Source: JBDHAC01 sp039588215
GTDB lineage: Bacteria > Gemmatimonadota > Gemmatimonadetes > Palauibacterales > Palauibacteraceae
Direction of reading: 5' to 3'
Assembly: GCA_039588215.1 (NCBI GenBank)
Contig: JBDHAD010000006.1
Coordinates: 1 to 64,000, forward strand
DNA length: 64,000 bases
In this document: positions 1 to 8,075 of the stretch, piece by piece
How the letters are laid out: every line of letters starts with the position of its first letter
Numbering within the stretch: position 1 is the stretch's first letter
Notes under the pieces: model-generated
What the model was told of the DNA's origin: nothing
Databases searched by the model: none
The model's input: the letters and a program-made list of their open reading frames with translations, nothing else
Translations under genes and position numbers: made by a program

Positions 1-110
1 TGCCGTTGGCGGCGGAAATGGGCCAGTTGGACAAAGGCGAAGGCAACGCCACCGACCACGATGGCGGCACCGATGATCTCGGCCAGGTTGGCTAGCGTAC
101 TGAGCTCCAT
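1..110 (-). CDS. N-terminal fragment of a small membrane protein
   Basis: Only the first 36 codons lie in the window and the gene runs off the left edge. The protein begins MELSTLANLAEIIGAA, has one hydrophobic segment (about residues 11-28) and then a basic stretch ending RRQR, so it looks like a membrane anchor with a cytoplasmic continuation. AAGGGGG lies just upstream of the ATG at 110 and supports the start. Many bacterial proteins of unknown function begin with a single helix of this kind. No function can be given from this fragment. Confidence 0.6.
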   Translation of the reverse strand, partial: MELSTLANLAEIIGAAIVVGGVAFAFVQLAHFRRQR

Positions 111-290
111 AGGCCCCCTTTCCGTCGTTCACGCTCGCAGCATCAAGTTCGCCGAAGGCATGAGGAGAGGGCAAGCGGTGGGGGCGCGGCCTGATTCGAT
201 TGCCGACGCGGAACGGTCCGGCCAAGTTCCGGGCGGGTCCCGCCAGGCCCGTAACCGGAGTCTTCACGCCATGACCGATCGCACAAGCCG

Positions 291-890
291 GTGATTCGCC
301 GACCCCTCTCGCTCGGGGGGCTTCTCCTGTGCCTGCTTGCCGCCACGCAGCTCCGGGCACAGGCCGACCGGATCCCGCTGTTCAACGGCCAGGATCTCTC
401 GGGGTGGACGATCCACGGCACCGAACGGTGGTACGTCGAGGATGGCGAGCTGGTGTGCGAGAGCGGCCCGCACGAAGCCTACGGCTACCTGGCGACCGCG
501 GCGACGTACCGCGACTTCGATCTCACCCTCGAGTTCAAGCAGGAGGCGGACGGCAACAGCGGCGTGTTCATCCGCTCACACCTCGAAGGGACGCGGATCA
601 GCGGGTGGCAGGCGGAGGTCGCACCGCCCGGCCAGCACACGGGAGGCATCTACGAGTCCTACGGACGCGGCTGGCTGATCCAGCCCGACCCGGAGCTGGA
701 CTCGGTCCTGAGGATGGGGGAGTGGAACGAGCTGCGGGTCCGCGTGGTCGGGGACCGCGTCACGACCTGGCTCAACGGGGTCCAGATGGTCGACTTGAGC
801 GACGAGCGCATCGGAGAGGCGGAGGGCTCTATCGCGCTTCAGATCCACGACGGCCCCACGACCGATGGCCCGGCTTCGAAACGGCGTTGA
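291..890 (+). CDS. Secreted DUF1080 (3-keto-disaccharide hydrolase-like) protein
   Basis: A 199-aa exported protein. A GTG start is followed by a signal peptide (SLGGLLLCLLAATQLRAQ). The rest is the concanavalin-like fold of the DUF1080/3-keto-disaccharide hydrolase family: LFNGQDLSGW near residue 30, FEFKQ-type strands, SGVFIRSH, and GEWNELRVRVVGDRVTTWLNG. The family is linked to glycan hydrolysis in the periplasm, but substrate cannot be inferred. The C-terminus is odd. After IALQIHDG the family usually continues with a strand like RFRDLRV, but this frame gives a short unrelated tail and stops. The next frame reads TRDLRVPR, so a small indel near 850-880 is possible. The gene is convergent with the amidohydrolase whose stop is 9 bases away. 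No strong Shine-Dalgarno was seen before the GTG. Confidence 0.8.
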   Translation: MIRRPLSLGGLLLCLLAATQLRAQADRIPLFNGQDLSGWTIHGTERWYVEDGELVCESGPHEAYGYLATAATYRDFDLTLEFKQEADGNSGVFIRSHLEGTRISGWQAEVAPPGQHTGGIYESYGRGWLIQPDPELDSVLRMGEWNELRVRVVGDRVTTWLNGVQMVDLSDERIGEAEGSIALQIHDGPTTDGPASKRR

Positions 891-899
891 CACGGGACC

Positions 900-2228
900 T
901 CAGGGTTCCGAGAAGTATCGGATGATCTTCCCGCCCTTCATCACGAACACCACGCGGCCCAGCATGTCGATGTCCCCCAAGGGATCCCCCTCCACGGCGA
1001 TGAGATCCGCCTGCAGCCCATGGGACACGGCACCGATCTGCTCGTCGAGACCCATGGAGCGAGCGGCGAGACTCGTGGCGGACACGATGGCTTCCATCGG
1101 ATCCTGACCGCCCTCGCGCACCCGGTACGCCAGCTCCTCCCAATTGCGCCCGTGCGCGCCCGCCACCGCGTCAGTACCGAATACCACGTTCAGGTCGGGC
1201 ACGGTCAGCGCCTCCCGGAACGCGGCCAGCGCCGCGGGGACGGCATCCCGCATCTGCTGGAATCCCTCGGCCGTGTAGTTGCCGACACCGAGAAAGCGCT
1301 CCTCGTTGTCGAAGTAGTTCTGGAAGACCAGGTGGATGTGCGGGTCGAAGTACACGCCGCGCTCGGCCATCAGCTCCAGCGTCGGCCGGTCGAGGAGGGC
1401 GCCGTGCTCGATCTGCGTGCAGCCGGCCGTGACGGCCCGGCGGGCGCTCTCCGGTCCGTGCGCGTGCACCAGGCTGCGGAGGCCGTGCGAGCTCGCCTGG
1501 CCGCATGCCGCCGCCAGCTGCTCTTCGGTGAGGGTGGGGCCGCCCCCGTCCCGGATGCTCTCGGACGCGAAGATCTTGATCACGTCGGCACCCGCTTCGG
1601 CGAGGCTGTCCACGAACGCGCGAATCTCGTCCGGTCCCCCGGTGCGCGCCGTCACGGACCGCAACGAGGTAAGCACGCGGGGACCCGGAACGCCCCCTGC
1701 GGCGAGGAAGTCCCGCAGGGGGCTATCTCCCGGGGCGCCGACGCTCTGGGCCGTCGTCACCCCACTCATGAGCGTCGCGTACGCGTTCTCGACCCCGTAC
1801 AGGCTCTCCTCCTGGAGAGTTTCGTCCGGGTTCTCCCCGTGGATGCGGCCCGTCTCCCGATCGAAATGCCACCCGAGGTGCACGTGCGTATCGACCAGTC
1901 CGGGCAGGAGTGTGGTGCCGGAGAGGTTGTAAACCGCGCCGCGTCCACCTTCGCCAGTCTCCGCCATCCCGATGATCAGGCCGTTCTGTACGATCACCTC
2001 CTGGTCGGTGACGACGTTGCCGCGGCCGTCCAGGATCCGGTCCGGGCGCAGGATGATGGTTCGCGGCCGGAGGACCGTCTCCTGGGTGAGAGCCGTCTGC
2101 GGCCCCTCACCCTGTTCACTCTGATCGGCCGGGGGAGCGCACCCGGTCGCTGTCCCGAGAGTGAGAATCGTCGCGGCAAGTGCGGCCGCGATCCGCGGCG
2201 AAGGTGTGGGGGAACGTGGCGCGATCAT
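900..2228 (-). CDS. Amidohydrolase lipoprotein (imidazolonepropionase-like)
   Basis: A 442-aa metal-dependent amidohydrolase. I chose the ATG at 2228 because GAGGACGAGGAGC lies directly upstream and a lipoprotein signal follows (AATILTLGTATGC, Cys near residue 27). The composite small domain (TIILRPDRILDGRG) leads to PGLVDTHVHLGWH, which carries the HxH metal pair. ADVIKIFASES holds the bridging Lys, LVHAHG and QIEHGA the later His residues, and VFGTDAV the catalytic Asp, so the set looks complete and the enzyme should be active. It is probably anchored in the periplasm and hydrolyses a cyclic amide, dipeptide or similar compound; substrate is unknown. It follows the GMC/subunit-3 pair by 77 bases on the same strand, so it may be co-transcribed with them. 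Confidence 0.88.
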   Translation of the reverse strand: MIAPRSPTPSPRIAAALAATILTLGTATGCAPPADQSEQGEGPQTALTQETVLRPRTIILRPDRILDGRGNVVTDQEVIVQNGLIIGMAETGEGGRGAVYNLSGTTLLPGLVDTHVHLGWHFDRETGRIHGENPDETLQEESLYGVENAYATLMSGVTTAQSVGAPGDSPLRDFLAAGGVPGPRVLTSLRSVTARTGGPDEIRAFVDSLAEAGADVIKIFASESIRDGGGPTLTEEQLAAACGQASSHGLRSLVHAHGPESARRAVTAGCTQIEHGALLDRPTLELMAERGVYFDPHIHLVFQNYFDNEERFLGVGNYTAEGFQQMRDAVPAALAAFREALTVPDLNVVFGTDAVAGAHGRNWEELAYRVREGGQDPMEAIVSATSLAARSMGLDEQIGAVSHGLQADLIAVEGDPLGDIDMLGRVVFVMKGGKIIRYFSEP

Positions 2229-2305
2229 GCTCCTCGTCCTCTCAGTGAATGGCGTGAGTGCGTCTGGTCCATGCCGTGTGGCGGTCCAACCCGAGTGCGC
2301 GTGTA

Positions 2306-3916
2306 TCACGTCGCGCGGGCGGAGAACTCGTTCCCGATCTCCGACGCCGCGCGGATCCCGAGTGCCGCCATGGTGAGCGTCCCGTTCGTGCACCCCGCGG
2401 TGACGAACGCGGGTGCCCCGACGACGAACAGGTTTTCGTGGTCGTGGCTGCGCCCGAATCGGTCCACGACGCTGCGCGAGGGGTCGTCTCCCATGCGACA
2501 ACCCCCTCCCGGGTGCTCCTGAGAGCTGCCCGGGCGGACGGAGACCACCTCACCGCCGCCCGCAAGCGCCACCGAGCGAAACCGTTCTGCGATCGTCTCC
2601 TCGCTGTACGCGCGTAGTGCCGTTGAGTCGGCGTCGTCGCGAAATCGTACACGGGGGAGCGGATCCCCCCAGGGGTTGGTGGTGGCCGGGTCGAGAGTCA
2701 GCTCGCTTTCCCGGGCCGGGAGAACATCGTAATACGCGCGAAGCCGGGCCGTGCCGCCTCCGAGAGCGCGGGTCCGCCAATCCTCGAGCAGGTCATCCCC
2801 GAGCAGCAGGCGGCGCTCATCATCTCGGAGCCGCGGTTCCCGTCCCACGGCCGACTCCCAGATACGGAAATCGTGCCGGAGGTACCGCGCCGTTTCGGTC
2901 GACCGCATGAAGCGCTGCGACACGAGGCTGTGTTGGTTCGCCATCCCCGCGTACAGCTGGAATGGCACGTGTGCGAACGCGTTCACGGCCCGGTGGCCCG
3001 CCAGGTACTTCCCGACCAAGCCAGAGCGGTTGGCCAATCCATCGGGGAACCGGGAGTCGGCCGAGAGCAGCAACAGGTGCGGGCTCCACACGTATCCCGC
3101 CGCGATGACGAAGGCCTGCGCCTGGATGTGAACCGATTCTTCGGGATCGTCGCGATTCACGGCCTCCGCACGCTCCACCCTGTCGGATCCATCTGCGAGG
3201 ACCAACCGCCGGACGAGCATCCGGGTGAGGAGCTGAGCCTGGCCGCGCTCCTCGAGCCCGTCGAAGGTGAAATCCGGTGAATACTTCGCACCCACCGGAC
3301 AGATCGGCCAGCACGTGTCGTTGCGGCAGCAGGCGGCGCGGTCACGGTACGCGATCGAGTTCTTCGCCGACGGCATCGCCCAAAACGGCGTCCCGCCCGA
3401 CTCTCCCCACTCCTTCAGCCGAACGAGGTTGTAGCTGAGCGGTAGCGGGGGCATCGGGTACGGGGCGCTGCGTGGGTCCAGGTCAGGGGGGCCCGGCTCG
3501 CCCGCCACCCCCATGCGCTCCTCGGCTTCCTGATACGCGGAATCGAGCTCATCATAGGTCAGGGGCCAATCGTCGCCGAGGCCATACAGCGAGCGAACGC
3601 GGAGGTCCTCCGGGGAGAAGCGGGGCGTGACAGCGCCCCAGTGCATGGCCAACCCCCCCACGAGAAAAGACGGCGAGTAGCCGTGCGGCCGGCCGATCAC
3701 GTCCTGACCATCGAGGTGGTCGTCCGGCCATGGGCTGTCGCCGTAGTTCACGTAGCGCCGCCACCAGTGGGGGCGCTCACGGAGTGGGATAGGACGGTCG
3801 CCCGCCTCCAGCACCGTAATCGACGCTTCCCGCTCGTCGGCGAGCTTCTCCGCCACCATCGCGGCGGTGATGCCCGAGCCGATGATGCAGACGTCGGTCT
3901 CGATTACGCGGGTCAT
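2306..3916 (-). CDS. GMC-family FAD-dependent oxidoreductase
   Basis: A 536-aa flavoprotein dehydrogenase. The N-terminal FAD-binding Rossmann motif is CIIGSGITAAMVAEKL (residues about 10-25), followed by VLEAGDRP. The Cys-rich stretch CCRNDTCWPICPVGAKYS near residue 200 is typical of the gluconate/sorbitol dehydrogenase branch. The C-terminal signature is EHPGGGCRMGDD plus NGTLTMAALGIRAA. It probably oxidises a sugar or sugar alcohol. It has no signal peptide of its own. It lies 9 bases after a Tat-signal subunit-3 gene, which suggests a two-subunit complex exported by hitch-hiking on that partner. The usual cytochrome c subunit is not encoded nearby. The ATG is at 3916 with a weak AGG upstream. 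Confidence 0.9.
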   Translation of the reverse strand: MTRVIETDVCIIGSGITAAMVAEKLADEREASITVLEAGDRPIPLRERPHWWRRYVNYGDSPWPDDHLDGQDVIGRPHGYSPSFLVGGLAMHWGAVTPRFSPEDLRVRSLYGLGDDWPLTYDELDSAYQEAEERMGVAGEPGPPDLDPRSAPYPMPPLPLSYNLVRLKEWGESGGTPFWAMPSAKNSIAYRDRAACCRNDTCWPICPVGAKYSPDFTFDGLEERGQAQLLTRMLVRRLVLADGSDRVERAEAVNRDDPEESVHIQAQAFVIAAGYVWSPHLLLLSADSRFPDGLANRSGLVGKYLAGHRAVNAFAHVPFQLYAGMANQHSLVSQRFMRSTETARYLRHDFRIWESAVGREPRLRDDERRLLLGDDLLEDWRTRALGGGTARLRAYYDVLPARESELTLDPATTNPWGDPLPRVRFRDDADSTALRAYSEETIAERFRSVALAGGGEVVSVRPGSSQEHPGGGCRMGDDPSRSVVDRFGRSHDHENLFVVGAPAFVTAGCTNGTLTMAALGIRAASEIGNEFSARAT

Positions 3917-3925
3917 CGGGCCGAC

Positions 3926-4525
3926 CTACGTCCCATCCGCGCGGGGAACGGGCTCGTCAGGTGCGGCTGCGAGAGGCCGACAGGTGAAGGCGCCGATCCG
4001 GCGCTCGTAGCATAGATCCGTCGCCTCCGAGGTGCCGTAGAACCATGCCAGCATTCCCACCGCGACATGCTCGGCCCGCGCTGGCTGGCCGGGGAGCTCG
4101 TCGGTGCCAGGGTCGGTGGCAGACAGCTGACGCTCCAGCAATTCTCGTTGCCGCGGGACGTCGAGGCTGGTGAATCCCTTTCCGAAGCGCTTCTTGGCTT
4201 CCAAATCGAGGGCCTCGAGCTGCGCCGTCCACCTGGGAGCGGGGTCGGGGGGACCGTAACGAATCTCTTGAGATCCGTATCCGTGCGGAAGTTCCGCGAC
4301 CGGGTCGAAACCGTCCAGCCATTCCTCGAAACCGAGGATCGAGCGTTCCAGGCGTTCATCACCCAGCTCGGAAGGGAGGACGAGTCGACTCACCGCGCGA
4401 ACCAGCCGGGCGTCAAGCGCGGCTCGAGTCGAATCCGCTGGTGGTTCCGCACAACCACCGACCGCGACACCGCCAAGCGCGACTGCAGACCTTTTGAGGA
4501 ACGTGCGACGGCCCAGGTCATTCAT
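3926..4525 (-). CDS. Gluconate 2-dehydrogenase subunit 3-like protein, Tat-exported
   Basis: A 199-aa small subunit of a GMC dehydrogenase. It begins with a twin-arginine signal (GRRTFLKRSAVALGG) that ends at a Cys (GGCAEPP), so it could be Tat-exported and lipidated. The body matches the subunit-3 family: LVLPSELGDERL, EWLDGF, a central helix-rich region, and a late CYERRIGAF. In characterised family members this subunit accompanies the flavoprotein and is needed for export or assembly. GGAGGAGAGTC immediately before the ATG at 4525 fixes the start. It is the first gene of the pair with the GMC enzyme. It follows the large ATPase by 79 bases on the same strand; whether they share a transcript is unknown. 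Confidence 0.85.
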   Translation of the reverse strand: MNDLGRRTFLKRSAVALGGVAVGGCAEPPADSTRAALDARLVRAVSRLVLPSELGDERLERSILGFEEWLDGFDPVAELPHGYGSQEIRYGPPDPAPRWTAQLEALDLEAKKRFGKGFTSLDVPRQRELLERQLSATDPGTDELPGQPARAEHVAVGMLAWFYGTSEATDLCYERRIGAFTCRPLAAAPDEPVPRADGT

Positions 4526-4604
4526 GACTCTCCTCCCGATCCTTCCTGATGTTCGTCGGCACCTGTGTTGCTCGACGGGACCTGGCTCGTACGCGCTCCG
4601 CGTG

Positions 4605-7600
4605 TCAGTACAGGATGTGTCGGCTGCGCAGTAACTCCCTCACGGGATGAAGTACAAGGGGTTTGATCCTGTACCTTCGATCGGGAACGAGCAAGTCGCT
4701 CTGTCCTCCGTCGGCGTCCTGTGGCTCTTCCGCGCGGCTGGGCTCGATGATGCGCAGGCTCAGGAGCGCCTCGAAGATGTAGGTGCTCTGCTCACGAGAC
4801 ATTCGAAAGATGCGCCGATGTTCATCGAGAGTGAGCGAGTAATGCAGGAGAAACGCCTTGAGTGAAAAGGAGTGTGTAAGATCGAGGCTCGAAAGAAAGC
4901 GGAAGTCGAGGGGCTCGAGAGGGTTCACCTCGACACTGTCCGAGTCCGAATCGACGTCTACCGACCGAAGCCAATAGAACAGCGCGAGCATCACACTCTC
5001 CCCACTCTCCCGGTACAGGGCGTCGAAGTACGCGTCGCTCAGGAGTTGTTGTTTTCTCTCATCCGTCTTTGTACGGCGCAGCCGTTGTCGGAGGATCGGG
5101 GAGAGCTCGCTCGGTTCCCTGAAACGCAACGTCATCCCGCTCCGGCGGTGCCGATTAGCGATGATCTTTTGGACTGTCGCCTGGTTGGCGGTCGACAACT
5201 GGTATGTCGTCAAGCAGCTCGCCGCGCCCGCGGCCGTCTTGCGCACGAACTCCCAGGAATCGCTTCCGACCGCTGCAACCCACAGAACCCGCGTGTCCGT
5301 CCGCGAAAAGAAGATCAACGCCCGCTGGATCAACCGGCTGCCCCCGGGCATCTGAAGGAGCAGGTGCTCGAAGTCATCGATCGTGACGACAACCGGGGCT
5401 GCCGATCTGGGCGCCGCGAGCAAACGCTCCTCCAGCTCTCCGAGTGTGCCGGCCTCGGGTTCCGTGCCCAGTGCTCGCGCCAGGACCGCCGCCAGCTCTG
5501 ATTCGTGCTGGATTCGGTCCACGAGTGCGATTTCCCGGACGTCACATTCGTCGAACACTTTGTCGCGCAGGGCGTGAAGGAAGCTGGTCCGACCGCTGCC
5601 AAGAGCACCGGTGAGCGCGATGGCTCCCGGATAATGTCCAGTCTGCCAGCCCGTCAGATGGTTTCGAACTCGGACCAAATCTCGTGCACGGCCCTCCAGC
5701 AGCGTCGGCTCGCTCAGGGGCTCCAGTGTGAAGAGCCGTCGGTAGACCAGCGGAAGCTTCTCGCGAAGCTCCTTCGCACTTGTGATGACCTCGAGTGCAC
5801 CTAGCGTAGCGCCGTCGGCGGCTTCCACCACGCCCACCGCCGACTGCCCGTGCCGGATGAGCGTTCGAACCCGTCGGCGCAAAGCCCTTCCGACCCGAGC
5901 TCCACTACTCCATCCGGTCGCGCTCGACTCCTTGACCCGCCGCCAGGCTTCCCGCCTCCAACGGCTGAACCGCGTCTGGGCTTCGACCAGACGCTCTTCG
6001 ATGATGCCCTCCGCGCGAACCTGTTTGACGAGGTCGGCCCAATCCTGCTGAATCGTCGCGAATACCGCGTCTGTGAATTGACCCCACGGAGTGCTCAGGG
6101 TCGCCAACAGCTCATCGAGCGTGTCGGAAGAGCGCCGCAGCGCGTCGTCCGCAAGCTGCTGAACAGTCGCCACGATCTCTTCGGACGTTCGCTCGTGCCC
6201 CTCCTCTTCCAAGCCCCCCGAACCCGCGCTGCCTCCGTCGGTGAGCTCATCGATGGCGGCGCCGAAGTTGTACTGAACGATGTTCTGGATCTGCTCGGTG
6301 CCGCCCCAGACTTGCACGATCTGGTGCCGCAACGGGTCAGCCGGTTCTGCGAGAACCGACGGCCACCCCGGTGAGAGCGCTCCCCGCGCGATGTCGCGAA
6401 GCTCGATGGCGACTTTCCGCTCATTCAGCAACGCGTCTTCGCCCCCCTCCTCGGCACGGGGTCGAAGCACATGTACGACCACCAACTCGGGGAGCTCGTC
6501 TATCAACTCACACATGCGCTCCCACTCGATCTTCCCCGGCTCGGAGAGAGCCTGGTCCGAGAGCGTGATGGTCTCGCCAAGCCCACGAAGGCAGCCATGC
6601 ATCTCCCGGACGATCCGGTACTGAATCGCCTCCAGGGTCTTCGGAAAATCGATCGTGGTAGGACTCGAGCGGGCCGAACCGAAGGCCCCATCGGCCTCGA
6701 CTCTGGCCCGTCGAATGGCGTCCTTCAGGGTCTCGAAGGTGGAATGGACCGGTGACAGCGTCGCATCCGCCACGCCCTGAAGGAGGGCCTCTTCCTTCTC
6801 GATATAACGCTCGCGAAGCCGGATCATGCGATGTGCGAGCCCCAACCGGTTGGCGACCCGCTCGTGCCATTCCGTCCACGAGGCTTGTCGCGTGCGGATC
6901 CGTTCGTGGGATTTGGTTACCTTGTTCTCCACACGACGCTGGTCCGGCGTGAGCAGGGCCGTGCCGCAGCGTTCGAAATCACCTCGCGCTTCTTCCCAAG
7001 CGACCGTCCACTTCTCGTCGTTCGTGGTGGGCAGCTCGAGGTCGATCTCGACCACTTCCGTCAAGGAGCGTTGGAGCGAGTCCGCGATGCGCCGCCATTC
7101 GGCCAGGGCTCCACTCCCCGCGGGCGCGGCGGGCGCGGGCGCGTCGGCGACCCCGCGGACTTCAGCACCGATGGAGACCTCCACAGCTGCCGGGGACTCT
7201 GCGGTCGCGGGCAGAGTCCCGGGAACGCCTTCCTCGGCGGGCTGAGCACGCGGCTGGGCTGATAGGATGGCTACCGCGGGATCGTGGAAACGAGGTCGAT
7301 CCAGCCTGACCTCGAGGTCGTAGACGTCGTTGGTCCAGCGTGCGAGTGCTCTTTCCAGTTTTGCGACGTATCTGGCTACGGCCCTTTGATGTCGCTCGTG
7401 CTCGGCGCTGAACTGACGAGGCAAGCGGTGGACGAGGTGGTACTCCAACACCTGACGCAGGGGCACCGTGCGCCCCTTCGCGCGTAGCTCTCGCAATTCC
7501 TTGCGAAACAGTCGCCTCATCCGGTTCGCGACCGACAACCCGATGCGCCCGAAGGCGCGACGTCCGCGAACGAGCCGTTTCTTGACGCGTCGACCGGCAG

Positions 7601-8075
7601 AATCTTCCGGATCGGGCGTGAACAGGTCCGGCGACTCCGGCAGGACCGCGGTCTCCTCCAGGCCCTCCGCTAATCCGGCGAGCGCTTCGATGAGCTCCAA
7701 CCACGCCGCACCTATCGCGCTTCCGGACGAAGCGGTCTCGAGCACTGAGTGAATGCGACACAGCACGAGATCGGCGACCGCTTCGCGATACGCGCGGACC
7801 CCCTGCCAGAGCTCGCCGTCGATGACCGACTCGACGTCATGAGGGATCGAGTTGCACAGCTCTGCGTGAGCCTTGGCCACCTCCCGGACCGCGCTCACGA
7901 TCGGCGAAAGCACTCCGTCGATGGCGCCCAGTTCATCCCTGACTTGGGCGGCTGCGACACCTTCCATCTCGGCCAAGCGAGCTGACAGGCGGGAAGCGGA
8001 CTCGACCCAGCCCGGCTCGGGGGGCGCTCGAGGTGTCAGACCGCCCGCAGCGCCGAGAGTGGCCGGCTCGTTCAC
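4605..8075 (-). CDS. 1156-aa P-loop (AAA+/STAND-like) ATPase with long helical N-terminus, coupled to MscS gene
   Basis: I cannot assign this protein to a named family. Residues 1 to about 780 are mostly charged, helix-rich sequence with an Ala/Pro-rich linker near 275-320 and no clear membrane segment. A nucleotide-binding domain follows. LLEGRARDLVRVRNHL precedes the Walker A GALGSGRTSF (near residue 820) and Walker B VVVTIDDFEHLL (near 900). An arginine-rich segment (RQRLRRTKTDERKQQ) comes later. The C-terminal 100 residues look like a winged helix (LTLDEHRRIFRMSREQSTYI). The order resembles ORC/Cdc6-like or STAND ATPases that couple nucleotide state to partner binding. The GTG start at 8075 overlaps the MscS stop codon (GTGA), so the two are translationally coupled and probably work together. 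A cytosolic partner of the channel is the simplest reading; the biochemical role is unknown. Confidence 0.8.
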   Translation of the reverse strand: MNEPATLGAAGGLTPRAPPEPGWVESASRLSARLAEMEGVAAAQVRDELGAIDGVLSPIVSAVREVAKAHAELCNSIPHDVESVIDGELWQGVRAYREAVADLVLCRIHSVLETASSGSAIGAAWLELIEALAGLAEGLEETAVLPESPDLFTPDPEDSAGRRVKKRLVRGRRAFGRIGLSVANRMRRLFRKELRELRAKGRTVPLRQVLEYHLVHRLPRQFSAEHERHQRAVARYVAKLERALARWTNDVYDLEVRLDRPRFHDPAVAILSAQPRAQPAEEGVPGTLPATAESPAAVEVSIGAEVRGVADAPAPAAPAGSGALAEWRRIADSLQRSLTEVVEIDLELPTTNDEKWTVAWEEARGDFERCGTALLTPDQRRVENKVTKSHERIRTRQASWTEWHERVANRLGLAHRMIRLRERYIEKEEALLQGVADATLSPVHSTFETLKDAIRRARVEADGAFGSARSSPTTIDFPKTLEAIQYRIVREMHGCLRGLGETITLSDQALSEPGKIEWERMCELIDELPELVVVHVLRPRAEEGGEDALLNERKVAIELRDIARGALSPGWPSVLAEPADPLRHQIVQVWGGTEQIQNIVQYNFGAAIDELTDGGSAGSGGLEEEGHERTSEEIVATVQQLADDALRRSSDTLDELLATLSTPWGQFTDAVFATIQQDWADLVKQVRAEGIIEERLVEAQTRFSRWRREAWRRVKESSATGWSSGARVGRALRRRVRTLIRHGQSAVGVVEAADGATLGALEVITSAKELREKLPLVYRRLFTLEPLSEPTLLEGRARDLVRVRNHLTGWQTGHYPGAIALTGALGSGRTSFLHALRDKVFDECDVREIALVDRIQHESELAAVLARALGTEPEAGTLGELEERLLAAPRSAAPVVVTIDDFEHLLLQMPGGSRLIQRALIFFSRTDTRVLWVAAVGSDSWEFVRKTAAGAASCLTTYQLSTANQATVQKIIANRHRRSGMTLRFREPSELSPILRQRLRRTKTDERKQQLLSDAYFDALYRESGESVMLALFYWLRSVDVDSDSDSVEVNPLEPLDFRFLSSLDLTHSFSLKAFLLHYSLTLDEHRRIFRMSREQSTYIFEALLSLRIIEPSRAEEPQDADGGQSDLLVPDRRYRIKPLVLHPVRELLRSRHILY

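Noticed and set aside
1020..2522. A 500-codon plus-strand open frame opposite the amidohydrolase lipoprotein
   Set aside because: The minus strand has full metal motifs, a lipobox and a good ribosome site; the plus frame is Arg/Pro/Ala-rich with no family pattern. High-GC antisense artefact.
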